Below are positions 24,701-31,275 of a stretch of 31,803 bases of DNA, in pieces. Source of the DNA: an uncultured Eubacterium sp. (GTDB lineage: Bacteria > Bacillota > Clostridia > Oscillospirales > Acutalibacteraceae). Where the stretch lies: NCBI GenBank assembly GCA_900542875.1, contig UQPH01000016.1:1-31803 (forward strand). Direction: 5' to 3'. Under the pieces are notes generated by a model. The model saw nothing but the letters and a program-made list of their open reading frames with translations, made no database searches and had not been told where the DNA came from. Both the position numbers and the translations under genes were made by a program. Each line of letters opens with the position of its first letter. The first letter of the stretch is position 1.

Positions 24701-25536
24701 GCACTCTCGATATTTTTAATTATCGGGTCAATAACGGAATTTTTATCAAACAACTTTGCGGTGAGTGACGAAGAATAATCTGTAATATCAAAGGTATAAA
24801 TACGGGAGTCGCCCCTCTTTGTATTACGCACGTCGGTTTTTATCACATCGCCCCACACGGTAATAAATCCATCATCGGGCATAACCTCTTTCATGGGTTT
24901 TGGCAAATCCTTAATCGGTCTGCCCATAATCTGCTTTCTGGTATCGGCATAAAGCGGCAAATCACCGAGTCTGACATGGGGAACGTATTTTTCTTTTTCT
25001 GCTTCTTCCTTTGCCTTTTCCTGTGCCTTAGCCTGAGTTGCCTCACGCACAGCCTTTTCCATATCGAATGCCTGAACTTCTAAAAATGCAACATCCAAAT
25101 CAACATCAAACTGCTTATAAATCAAATCGGAAATTTCTTTTCCGACATTTTGAGATTCGAGGAGTTCTCTGCCGCCTTTTTTTAGGCAAACGGTAATAGT
25201 ATCGTCCTCGAGTTCTGCCTCCGCTCCCTCAAAAAAGCCGTTTACGGATTTATTCACACCGCTGATAAATGATAGAATCTTAGACATTTCGTTTATATCA
25301 AACAGCGTTTTCGGATATGTAACATTTATTTGCGCCGATTTAAGTTCCAGCGCATTCTCGATACCTGTCTGACATCTTTTAATTACATCATAGGAAATGA
25401 TTTTATCAAGATGCAGTCCGAGTTCAAGACGCCTATCGCTTTTATAAACGGTAAAGCGGGTAATAACACCGCTTCCTATCAAAGCCAAATCCTCATCACT
25501 TACAAAGTGCGAAAAATAATCGTAAAATTTTGCCAT
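21703..25536 (-). CDS. polC: DNA polymerase III alpha subunit, PolC type, lacking the 3'-5' exonuclease domain
   Basis: The 1277-residue replicative polymerase has the PolC domain order: N-terminal domain (~1-190), OB fold (~220-305), PHP domain (~320-640), zinc finger (C733, C736, C758, C761), palm with catalytic D787 and D789 in EPDIDLNFSGE, tHhH-type C-terminal region, and a perfect clamp-binding QISLF at the very end. Usual PolC is about 1430-1450 residues because a DnaQ-type exonuclease is inserted in PHP. Here the frame passes from GMEGYLVDD (381-389) to RRHHIILL (404-411) with only ~14 residues between, and no FDxETTG motif exists anywhere. PHP metal residues look intact: H324, H326, D357, H358, E383, H406/H407, C481, D560, H562. 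The start overlaps the ispG stop by one base. Confidence 0.96.
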   Translation of the reverse strand: MAKFYDYFSHFVSDEDLALIGSGVITRFTVYKSDRRLELGLHLDKIISYDVIKRCQTGIENALELKSAQINVTYPKTLFDINEMSKILSFISGVNKSVNGFFEGAEAELEDDTITVCLKKGGRELLESQNVGKEISDLIYKQFDVDLDVAFLEVQAFDMEKAVREATQAKAQEKAKEEAEKEKYVPHVRLGDLPLYADTRKQIMGRPIKDLPKPMKEVMPDDGFITVWGDVIKTDVRNTKRGDSRIYTFDITDYSSSLTAKLFDKNSVIDPIIKNIESAGTVIINGIYQYDQFSGEYLIRPNNIEAVKKIKKTDNAPEKRVELHLHTSFSDMDGITPPKKLVQRAAEWGHKAIAVTDHGVVQALPEAYAAAKANGIKLILGMEGYLVDDALYPDFMNMKNKDFRRHHIILLVKADNSMPLRLDENWRPVMDEPEDGIVHRGRKNLYELISHSNVKTFKSRPLIPKSLLAQKREDILVGSACEQGELIQAILRGESQEEIERLAEFYDYIEIQPNGNNAFMIRSTKELHENINSEEDLTNINRRLVEIADKQGKLVVATGDVHFLDEKDAKFRAIIMASKGFTDADNQAPLYFKTTEEMLEDFAWAGDRAKEFVIDNPNKIADMCQDNLPPIPPGTYQPFIEGADDELTEKCWTTAKELYGDPVPEYVASRLERELNSIISHGYGVLYVIAKRLVEESERRGYLVGSRGSVGSSLAAHFGGISEVNPLAPHYYCKKCKHSEFFLNGEYGSGFDLPQKNCPNCGIPMKRDGHEIPFETFLGFDGDKEPDIDLNFSGEVQGQIHRFTETLFGKEYVFKAGTMATVADKTAYGYVRKYLDERELGNITSRAEIDRLTVGCTGIKRTTGQHPGGMVVVPDAYSVEDFTPIQYPSNDEKKGTYTTHFDFKNSLHDTLLKLDELGHDNPTLYKYLEDATGVPVMDVDLSDPKLYELITSTAPLGITPEDIDNPTGTLAIPEMGTPFVVGMLMEAKPKSFADLLQISGLSHGTDVWLGNAQELIQNGTCTISEVIGCRDDIMTYLIHKLEKYERETGKEAPLTKKDCFKIMEYTRKGKAPKELPPYEEGMKTIGVEQWYIDSCYKIKYMFPKAHAAAYVIAALRIAWYKIYYPVAFYSAFFTVRGGAIDAVAAVQGKEAVKKKMQEIKLKGNDATAKEESQYIVLQIVIEMLARGYEFLPVDLYKSDWRVYKIEDGKIRLPFSAIDGIGETAAQSIAEAVQRNPDGFIASDDLANEPGVGKSVVDALRNAGALGDLPETTQISLF

Positions 25537-26579
25537 TATAATTTATCTATCTCTTTCATCAATTCGTCTAAGAGTTCATTTTCGGGGACTTTCCTCAAAA
25601 CTTCGCCCTTCTTAAATATAAGTCCGCAGCCGTCACCGCCTGCAACTCCGATGTCAGCCTCACGAGCTTCGCCCGGACCGTTTACTATACAACCCATTAC
25701 CGCTACGGTTATAGGCTTTTTACAGTCACGAAGCCTCTCCTCGACCTGTTTTGCAAGTCCTACTAAATCTATCCTTGTTCTGCCGCAGGTAGGGCAGGAA
25801 ACGAGGTAGGGACAGTCGGTTTTAAGTCCGACAGCTTTAAGAATATCCTGTGCGGCATAAACCTCTTTAACAGGGGCGTCGGTCAGGCTTACTCTGATTG
25901 TATCGCCTATACCGTGAGTTAAAAGCGAGCCGATACCGATAGCCGATTTAATAATACCCATACGCTCTGTGCCTGCCTCGGTAACACCGAGATGAAGAGG
26001 ATAATTACACTTTTCAGCGGCGATTTCGTATGCCTTAATCATTGTATTTACATTTGACGATTTAATAGAAATAACTATATCGTCAAAGTCAAATTTTTCA
26101 AGAAGTGAAGCGTGATAAAGCGCAGACTCAACCATAGCCTCGGGAGTCGGCGAACCGTACTTTGCAAGAATATGTTTTTCGAGTGAGCCGGAATTTACGC
26201 CGATGCGAATGGGCAGACCCTTTAATTTGCAAATATCGGCAACTGCCTTTACTCTGTCCTCACTGCCGATGTTACCTGGATTGATACGTATTTTGTCAAT
26301 ACCTCTTTCGGCGGCACCGATAGCAAGTTTATAATCAAAGTGTATATCCGCAACAAGCGGCACGGTTGTAGCCTTTTTGATTGGCTCTATAAGGTCGAGC
26401 GCCTGCTCGTTGGGTATTGCGAATCGGATAATCTGACAGCCTGCATTTTCGAGTTCGACTGCCTGTTTAACCGAATTTTCTATATCGGTAGACGGAATGT
26501 TGAGCATACTCTGGACGAGTATCGGACTTCCGCCTCCCATAAATGTATTTCCTATTTTAATCTTTTTTGAAGTTCGCAT
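25536..26579 (-). CDS. ispG: 4-hydroxy-3-methylbut-2-enyl diphosphate synthase
   Basis: The 347-residue enzyme of the MEP isoprenoid pathway converts MEcPP to HMBPP with a 4Fe-4S cluster. The short bacterial form is seen, TIM barrel plus cluster domain without the plant insertion. Cluster ligands are C262 and C265 (SCPTCGRTRIDL), C297 (MGCIVNGPGEA) and E304. The N-terminal GGGSPILVQSM is typical. AAGGAG lies before the ATG. It starts 11 bases after rseP and its stop overlaps polC by one base, the usual Firmicutes order. Confidence 0.97.
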   Translation of the reverse strand: MRTSKKIKIGNTFMGGGSPILVQSMLNIPSTDIENSVKQAVELENAGCQIIRFAIPNEQALDLIEPIKKATTVPLVADIHFDYKLAIGAAERGIDKIRINPGNIGSEDRVKAVADICKLKGLPIRIGVNSGSLEKHILAKYGSPTPEAMVESALYHASLLEKFDFDDIVISIKSSNVNTMIKAYEIAAEKCNYPLHLGVTEAGTERMGIIKSAIGIGSLLTHGIGDTIRVSLTDAPVKEVYAAQDILKAVGLKTDCPYLVSCPTCGRTRIDLVGLAKQVEERLRDCKKPITVAVMGCIVNGPGEAREADIGVAGGDGCGLIFKKGEVLRKVPENELLDELMKEIDKL

Positions 26580-26590
26580 AATAAAACTCC

Positions 26591-27622
26591 TTAAAATAAT
26601 TTAGTTATATCCGAAAATGTGACAAAGCACATAAGTCCCAAAAGGAGCACAAGCCCTGCGGTATTAATCGCCCATTCGATTTTCTGCGGCAATCTCTTTT
26701 TGAATATGCCCTCAAAAATAAGAGCAAACAGTTTCCAGCCGTCGAGAGCGGGAAACGGAAACAGATTAAACAGTCCTATATTAACACTGAGCAGAGCCGT
26801 AATCCTAAGCACTCCGCTTAGGTTCGACTTAACTGCAGAAGAGACAGCGCTGACCGCTCCCACAGGTCCGCTCAAATCGCTGACGCCGAATCTGCCGCCT
26901 ATCAAATCGGCAACGGAGAGAAATACTATTCTGCAAAATGATACAAACTGAGCAAAAGTTTCTTTTACAACTCCGCCGATCGTCTTTTGATTTCCGTACA
27001 TATAAAAGTCAAGGCTGATAAACCGAGTACCGTTCTCCTGAGTCATATCAAACGGAACATCAATATTCATTTCTTCGCCGTCTCTCAAAACGGTGAATTC
27101 AACATTTTCATCTCGGCTTCGTGACAGTCCGGTAAAAACATCGGTGGCGGTATAAACTCTCATACCGTCAATCGCCTTAATTCTGTCATTTTTCATCAGT
27201 GCCTCACAAGACACTGCGTTTTCGTCAAAATCGGCAACAACCGGTATTCCGATAAGATTTTGGGTTGATACCATAATTCCGATAATCACAAGACCCATAA
27301 CAAGGTTCATCAATGCGCCTGCGATTACAACAAAAATTCTCTGCAAAACGCTTTTATTTTCAAAAGAATTTTCGTCGTTGCTTTTTTCGTCCTCACCCTC
27401 CATGGAACAATATCCGCCTATCGGAAGAAGACGAAAAGTATATTGAGTATCACCTTTTTTGAAAGCGAATAGCTTTGGTCCCATACCGACGGAAAATTCA
27501 TTCACCTTAATTTTCATCAGTTTTGCGGCGATACAGTGTCCGCCCTCGTGAACCAAGATAATCAGTTCAAAAAACAGAATCGCAACAATGACAGGATAAA
27601 CCTTTTGCCAAATCAAAGACAT
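26591..27622 (-). CDS. rseP: RIP metalloprotease RseP (site-2 protease, M50)
   Basis: The 343-residue intramembrane zinc protease has H25-E26-G-G-H29 in its first transmembrane helix (ELIILVHEGGHC), a PDZ domain at about 120-190, and the NLFPFPALDG motif (286-295) with the third metal ligand D294. The family usually reads ALDGG; here the second Gly is Trp. It releases anti-sigma factors and cleans up signal-peptide remnants, as RasP does in B. subtilis. The ATG overlaps the dxr stop by one base (TAATG) with GGAG upstream. Confidence 0.95.
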   Translation of the reverse strand: MSLIWQKVYPVIVAILFFELIILVHEGGHCIAAKLMKIKVNEFSVGMGPKLFAFKKGDTQYTFRLLPIGGYCSMEGEDEKSNDENSFENKSVLQRIFVVIAGALMNLVMGLVIIGIMVSTQNLIGIPVVADFDENAVSCEALMKNDRIKAIDGMRVYTATDVFTGLSRSRDENVEFTVLRDGEEMNIDVPFDMTQENGTRFISLDFYMYGNQKTIGGVVKETFAQFVSFCRIVFLSVADLIGGRFGVSDLSGPVGAVSAVSSAVKSNLSGVLRITALLSVNIGLFNLFPFPALDGWKLFALIFEGIFKKRLPQKIEWAINTAGLVLLLGLMCFVTFSDITKLF

Positions 27623-28770
27623 TATTTAACGCACTCCAAAACGAAATCACGGGCTGCACGGTCTGCATCAAGAACATCCTGCAGAGTGAAATTCTTAATA
27701 TCCGAAGCCTTTTTCATGGCTTCATTATTAAGATATGCTATATCGGTAAATTTAATTTTACCGTTTAAAAATAATTTTACGCTTTCCTCATTTGCACCGT
27801 TAGCGGCAGCAGGATGAAGTCCGCCGAGTTCAATAGCGTCCTTACAAACATTAATACACTTAAATGTATCGTAGTCGGGTTCAAAGAAAGTCAGTTTACC
27901 GTAATCGGCAAGTGACAAAGGTTTAACCGGACTCTCGAGTCTTTCGGGATAAGTCAGAGCGTACTGAATGGGAATTCGCATATCGGGCACGCCGAGTTGC
28001 GCAATCATAGAATTATCCTGATAAACAATCGCCGAATGAACAACAGACTCTCTGTGAACAACGATTTCTATATCCTCGTTCGGCATATCAAACAGCCATT
28101 TTGCCTCGATAAACTCCAAACCCTTATTCATCATGGTAGCGGAGTCAATGGTAATTTTTGCGCCCATAGACCAGTTTGGATGTTTAAGTGCATCGGCAGG
28201 AGTTACATTTTCAAGTTCCTCAAGCGTCTTGCCGAAGAAGGGTCCGCCCGAAGCAGTTAGAATAATTTTCTTTATAGCTTCCTTTCTCGGAGAGCCCTGC
28301 ATTGCCTGAAAAATAGCGGAATGCTCGCTGTCAACAGGAAGAATGGAAACGCCATTTTCTCTTGCGGCATTTGTTACCAAATGTCCGCCTGCCACCAAAG
28401 TTTCCTTATTTGCCAGAGCAATGGTTTTTTTAGCCTTTATTGCCTCCAATGTAGGCTGAAGTCCGACCATACCCACAACGCTGTTAAGCACGGTATCTGC
28501 TCCGTCATAAGTTGCACATTCGATAAGACCCTGCATACCGCAGGTAACTTTTGTTGCGGTGTCGGAAATTTTGGTTTTAAGTTCTTTTGCGGCATTCTCG
28601 TTCATCATACAAACCAAATCGGGATGAAATTCTCTGACCTGATTTTCTATGACATCCACTTTTGAATTAGCGGTAAGGCATTTAATATTATAGCCGTGAA
28701 GTCTTGCGACATCGAGCGACTGAGTGCCTATCGAGCCGGTTGAACCGAGAAGCGAAATATTCTTAGTCAT
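27622..28770 (-). CDS. dxr: 1-deoxy-D-xylulose-5-phosphate reductoisomerase
   Basis: The 382-residue NADPH enzyme converts DXP to MEP, the committed MEP-pathway step. It has the NADPH loop GSTGSIGTQSLDV (8-20), LANKETLVAGG, the metal site PVDSEHSAIFQ, the flexible loop HPNWSMGAKITIDSATMMNKGLE and the C-terminal GLHPAAANGANE. It begins 4 bases after the cdsA stop and overlaps rseP by one base. With ispG and uppS in the same unit, isoprenoid precursor supply and its main use for lipid carrier are grouped. Confidence 0.97.
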   Translation of the reverse strand: MTKNISLLGSTGSIGTQSLDVARLHGYNIKCLTANSKVDVIENQVREFHPDLVCMMNENAAKELKTKISDTATKVTCGMQGLIECATYDGADTVLNSVVGMVGLQPTLEAIKAKKTIALANKETLVAGGHLVTNAARENGVSILPVDSEHSAIFQAMQGSPRKEAIKKIILTASGGPFFGKTLEELENVTPADALKHPNWSMGAKITIDSATMMNKGLEFIEAKWLFDMPNEDIEIVVHRESVVHSAIVYQDNSMIAQLGVPDMRIPIQYALTYPERLESPVKPLSLADYGKLTFFEPDYDTFKCINVCKDAIELGGLHPAAANGANEESVKLFLNGKIKFTDIAYLNNEAMKKASDIKNFTLQDVLDADRAARDFVLECVK

Positions 28771-28774
28771 AAAA

Positions 28775-29659
28775 TTACCTCATTCTGAAAAAAGCATCAA
28801 AAACGCTGACTATAACAAAAGTTAGCGGAACGGTGAAAAGCGAAGAATCAAATCTGTCCATCACGCCGCCGTGACCCGGAAAAATTTTTCCGAAATCCTT
28901 AACATCAAAATTTCTTTTAAGCACCGAAGCCGTAAGGTCGCCGAGCATACTGAACACTCCAACAAACGGAGCACATACCATAAGGGTAATTACAAAACTC
29001 CTGTCAAGAGTACTGCTTGCAAATCTATTATAAAGCAGAAGTGCAATCACATTAAGAAAAACACCCGTAATAACGCCGCAAACAGCGCCCTCTACGGTTT
29101 TCTTCGGGGAGATATTCGGGCAAAGTTTATGCTTGCCGAGAGCCATACCGCCGAGTTGAGCACCGGTATCGGTACCCAAAGCACAAATAAGTCCGTAGAA
29201 AATAAGATAAACGCCGACAGGTGAACGGTAATTGTAGTAGTCACGAAGTGCACCGAACATTGCAAAGCCGTATGGAACAAGCACACTTGCGACAACCGAA
29301 ACCGCCACATCCTCGAACTTGGTCTCTTTATAGTCGAAAATCATTGCAACGAAAAATACGATAACAACCACGGTAATTAAAGCACCGGGCGGCAAAATCG
29401 AAATGAAATTACCCCAGACCTCCTCGCTGAACCACGGACGCATAATGCTTTCGCTCGAAGTGAACGGAATGAAAGCGGCAACTATTGTTCCGAAAATCAC
29501 AATAAATTTATTCTTAACCTTTGCACATTTCATAATCTCGTTTGCGGCAACCGCAGACAAAAACGCAAAAACTATAACGAACAAAGGCGTATATATCTGC
29601 CATACAACAACGGCGAGCAGAGCCAAAAGCACAGCCGCCGTAATAACTCTCTGTTTCAT
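28775..29659 (-). CDS. cdsA: Phosphatidate cytidylyltransferase
   Basis: A multi-pass membrane enzyme of 294 residues with about eight hydrophobic segments that makes CDP-diacylglycerol from phosphatidate and CTP. The family signature is complete near the C-terminus: SVLKRNFDVKDFGKIFPGHGG followed by MDRFDS, holding the metal and catalytic Asp residues. The frame is open four codons further up to a TTG at 29671, but GGAG sits 6 bases before the ATG at 29659, within the longer version's first codons, so the ATG is the likely start. It lies between uppS and dxr as in most Firmicutes. Confidence 0.95.
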   Translation of the reverse strand: MKQRVITAAVLLALLAVVVWQIYTPLFVIVFAFLSAVAANEIMKCAKVKNKFIVIFGTIVAAFIPFTSSESIMRPWFSEEVWGNFISILPPGALITVVVIVFFVAMIFDYKETKFEDVAVSVVASVLVPYGFAMFGALRDYYNYRSPVGVYLIFYGLICALGTDTGAQLGGMALGKHKLCPNISPKKTVEGAVCGVITGVFLNVIALLLYNRFASSTLDRSFVITLMVCAPFVGVFSMLGDLTASVLKRNFDVKDFGKIFPGHGGVMDRFDSSLFTVPLTFVIVSVFDAFFRMR

Positions 29660-29702
29660 AACAATCTCCAATCACAATTAACAGTTAAATATAAAAGTGA
29701 GT

Positions 29703-30431
29703 TTAACCGCCGAAGCGACGGTTTCTTTTTTCAAATTCTCTGAGTGCCGAATACAAATCCTCGTTTGTAAAATCAGGCCACAAAACATCGCTGTACCAAA
29801 ATTCGCTGTATGCCGCCTGCCACAAAAGGAAATTTGAAAGTCTTTCCTCGCCCGACGGTCTGATAATCAAGTCGCATTCGGGAACGGTGTAGATATTATC
29901 GCTTATATCCTGCTCGGTAATTTGTGTCTTACCCTCTCTAAGCAATTTATTTACAGCGGAAACAATTTCCTGTCTGCCGCCGTAATTTACGGCAAGCATT
30001 ATTTCACAGCCGGTATTGTTTTTTGTATCTTCCTCTGCCTCGTCCATAAGGCGGAGAAGTTCATCGGATATGCCATCTCTCTCGCCGATAAAGCGAAGTT
30101 TGTTATTCTCGGCTGCGGCAATATCCGCCTTAGCCTCAAGGAGATACTCCTTAAACAGCCTCATCAAAGCGTCAACCTCTTCCTTCGGTCTGCGCCAATT
30201 TTCGGTTGAAAAAGCATAGAAAGTGGCGTGTTTTATGCCGAGTCTGCCGCACTCCTTTGAAATATTGCGGAAGACCTCAGCCCCTGCCTTATGCCCTGCC
30301 GAGCGTGGCAAGCCTCTCTTTTTTGCCCATCTGCCGTTGCCGTCCATTATGATTCCGACATGCTCGGGAAGAATATCAAAATCGGGTCTGCCGGACTGAG
30401 CGGTGCTGTTCTTTTTTGAGAAAAAAGCCAT
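29703..30431 (-). CDS. uppS: Isoprenyl transferase (undecaprenyl diphosphate synthase)
   Basis: The 242-residue cis-prenyltransferase makes undecaprenyl diphosphate, the lipid carrier for wall and surface polymers, by adding eight IPP units to FPP. Catalytic D30 is in IIMDGNGRWAKKRGLPRSAGH; FSTENWRRP and the IPP/Mg site RPSGEERLSNFLLWQAAYSE (normally RTSGEQRLSNF) are present. Its ribosome site, GGTGAT 5 bases before the ATG, lies inside the outer stem of a long nested hairpin (30436-30521), so translation may be controlled by leader folding. It is 268 bases from frr, the only large gap in this housekeeping block. Confidence 0.96.
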   Translation of the reverse strand: MAFFSKKNSTAQSGRPDFDILPEHVGIIMDGNGRWAKKRGLPRSAGHKAGAEVFRNISKECGRLGIKHATFYAFSTENWRRPKEEVDALMRLFKEYLLEAKADIAAAENNKLRFIGERDGISDELLRLMDEAEEDTKNNTGCEIMLAVNYGGRQEIVSAVNKLLREGKTQITEQDISDNIYTVPECDLIIRPSGEERLSNFLLWQAAYSEFWYSDVLWPDFTNEDLYSALREFEKRNRRFGG

Positions 30432-30435
30432 AAAT

Positions 30436-30521
30436 AATCACCATAGCCTTTCTGGCAACGAATAGTTAATTAAAAACCACCTGATTAACCTGCGTTGCCT
30501 AAACAGGCATAAATGGTGATT
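30436..30521 (-). promoter_or_regulatory. Long nested hairpin in the uppS leader that buries the ribosome-binding site
   Basis: Read on the minus strand, four nested helices are visible: AATCACCAT/ATGGTGATT (9 bp; 30513-30521 with 30436-30444), GCC/GGC (30506-30508 with 30446-30448), GGCAACG/CGTTGCC (7 bp; 30493-30499 with 30454-30460) and GTTAAT/ATTAAC (6 bp; 30484-30489 with 30465-30470), closing a 13-base loop. The last helix strand of the outer stem contains the uppS Shine-Dalgarno. Competing pairings exist: TGCCT/AGGCA within 30497-30510 breaks the 7-bp helix, and AAATGG/CCATTT breaks the outer one. It matches no riboswitch class I can recognise. Confidence 0.6.
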
Positions 30522-30524
30522 TCA

Positions 30525-30562
30525 GCCATTTCAAAATTATGCTGCAGGCAAATTTTGAAGGC
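30525..30562 (-). promoter_or_regulatory. Second stem-loop in the frr-uppS gap
   Basis: A 9-bp stem (TTCAAAATT at 30530-30538 with AATTTTGAA at 30551-30559) is extended by GCC/GGC (30525-30527 with 30560-30562) across a 2-base bulge. It lies 3 bases from the RBS-burying hairpin and shares bases with the alternative AAATGG/CCATTT pairing, so the two may be parts of one folded leader. Confidence 0.5.
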
Positions 30563-30572
30563 AATATAATTT

Positions 30573-30596
30573 GTCAGTGCGATTTTTCACACTGAC
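30573..30596. repeat. Third inverted repeat in the frr-uppS gap
   Basis: A 7-bp stem (GTCAGTG at 30573-30579, CACTGAC at 30590-30596) with a 10-base loop. A T-rich tract follows on the plus strand, where no gene is read, and not on the minus strand, so it is not a terminator for frr. It may be another stem of the uppS leader. Confidence 0.4.
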
Positions 30597-30628
30597 TTTT
30601 CCTTTGAAAGCAGTATAAAAACAGTACG

Positions 30629-30664
30629 GGGCGATGCATAAATTCACTCATCTATGCTCCGCCC
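30629..30664 (-). terminator. Possible weak terminator after frr
   Basis: A GC-rich helix (GGGCG/CGCCC plus GCATA/TATGC separated by a G-U pair and an A-A mismatch) with a 12-base loop lies 36 bases after the frr stop. The U-run TTTTT comes seven bases after the stem, so termination would be weak; it may be an attenuator before the uppS leader. Confidence 0.4.
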
Positions 30665-30699
30665 GCTCAAATTAAAATTTACAGATTTAGAGAATGAAT

Positions 30700-31254
30700 T
30701 TAGATTGAGAGAATTTCGTCCTCTTTCTTCTTTGTCATATCCTCTACGGATTTAATATACTTGTCGGTAATATTCTGAAGTTTCTTTTCGCCGTCTTTCT
30801 GCTCATCCTCAGTGATGGCGTTGTCCTTCTTAAGTTTCTTTACATCGTCCATGGAATCACGGCGCACATTACGAACGGCTACCTTAGCCTCTTCGCCTCT
30901 CTTTGCCACATCCTTAACGAGAACCTTACGGTGCTCCTCGGTAAGTTGCGGGAATGAAAGGCGGATAACCTTACCGTCATTCTGCGGATTGATACCGATT
31001 TCGGCAACATTGATTGCCTTTTCGATTTCTTTAAGAGTTGAAGCGTCCCACGGCTGAATTACAAGAAGTCTCGGCTCGGGAACGGAAACGGCAGCCATTT
31101 GATTAATCGGAGTCGGAGTTCCGTAATAATCAACCATAACATTGTTGAGAACATTCGGATTTGCTCTGCCTGCACGAATTGTTGAAAAATCTCTTTCGAG
31201 AGAATCAAGGCATTTTTCCATTCTCTCTTTTGTTTTTGCAAAAATAGTATCCAT
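30700..31254 (-). CDS. frr: Ribosome recycling factor
   Basis: The 184-residue protein is full length for RRF. The family pattern is clear: ERDFSTIRAGRANPNVLNN, VDYYGTPTPINQMA, the L-shaped helical bundle ending NITDKYIKSVEDM, and RRDSMDDVKKLKKD. With EF-G it splits the post-termination 70S ribosome. AGAGAGGT precedes the ATG. It starts 21 bases after pyrH, the near-universal pyrH-frr pair. Confidence 0.98.
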   Translation of the reverse strand: MDTIFAKTKERMEKCLDSLERDFSTIRAGRANPNVLNNVMVDYYGTPTPINQMAAVSVPEPRLLVIQPWDASTLKEIEKAINVAEIGINPQNDGKVIRLSFPQLTEEHRKVLVKDVAKRGEEAKVAVRNVRRDSMDDVKKLKKDNAITEDEQKDGEKKLQNITDKYIKSVEDMTKKKEDEILSI

Positions 31255-31275
31255 AAAAATTTACCTCTCTGATAA

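Noticed and set aside
30432..30699. tRNA, T-box or a known riboswitch in the frr-uppS gap
   Set aside because: No cloverleaf with a T-loop sequence, no T-box sequence and no conserved core of a riboswitch I know could be found; it is kept only as an unclassified structured leader.
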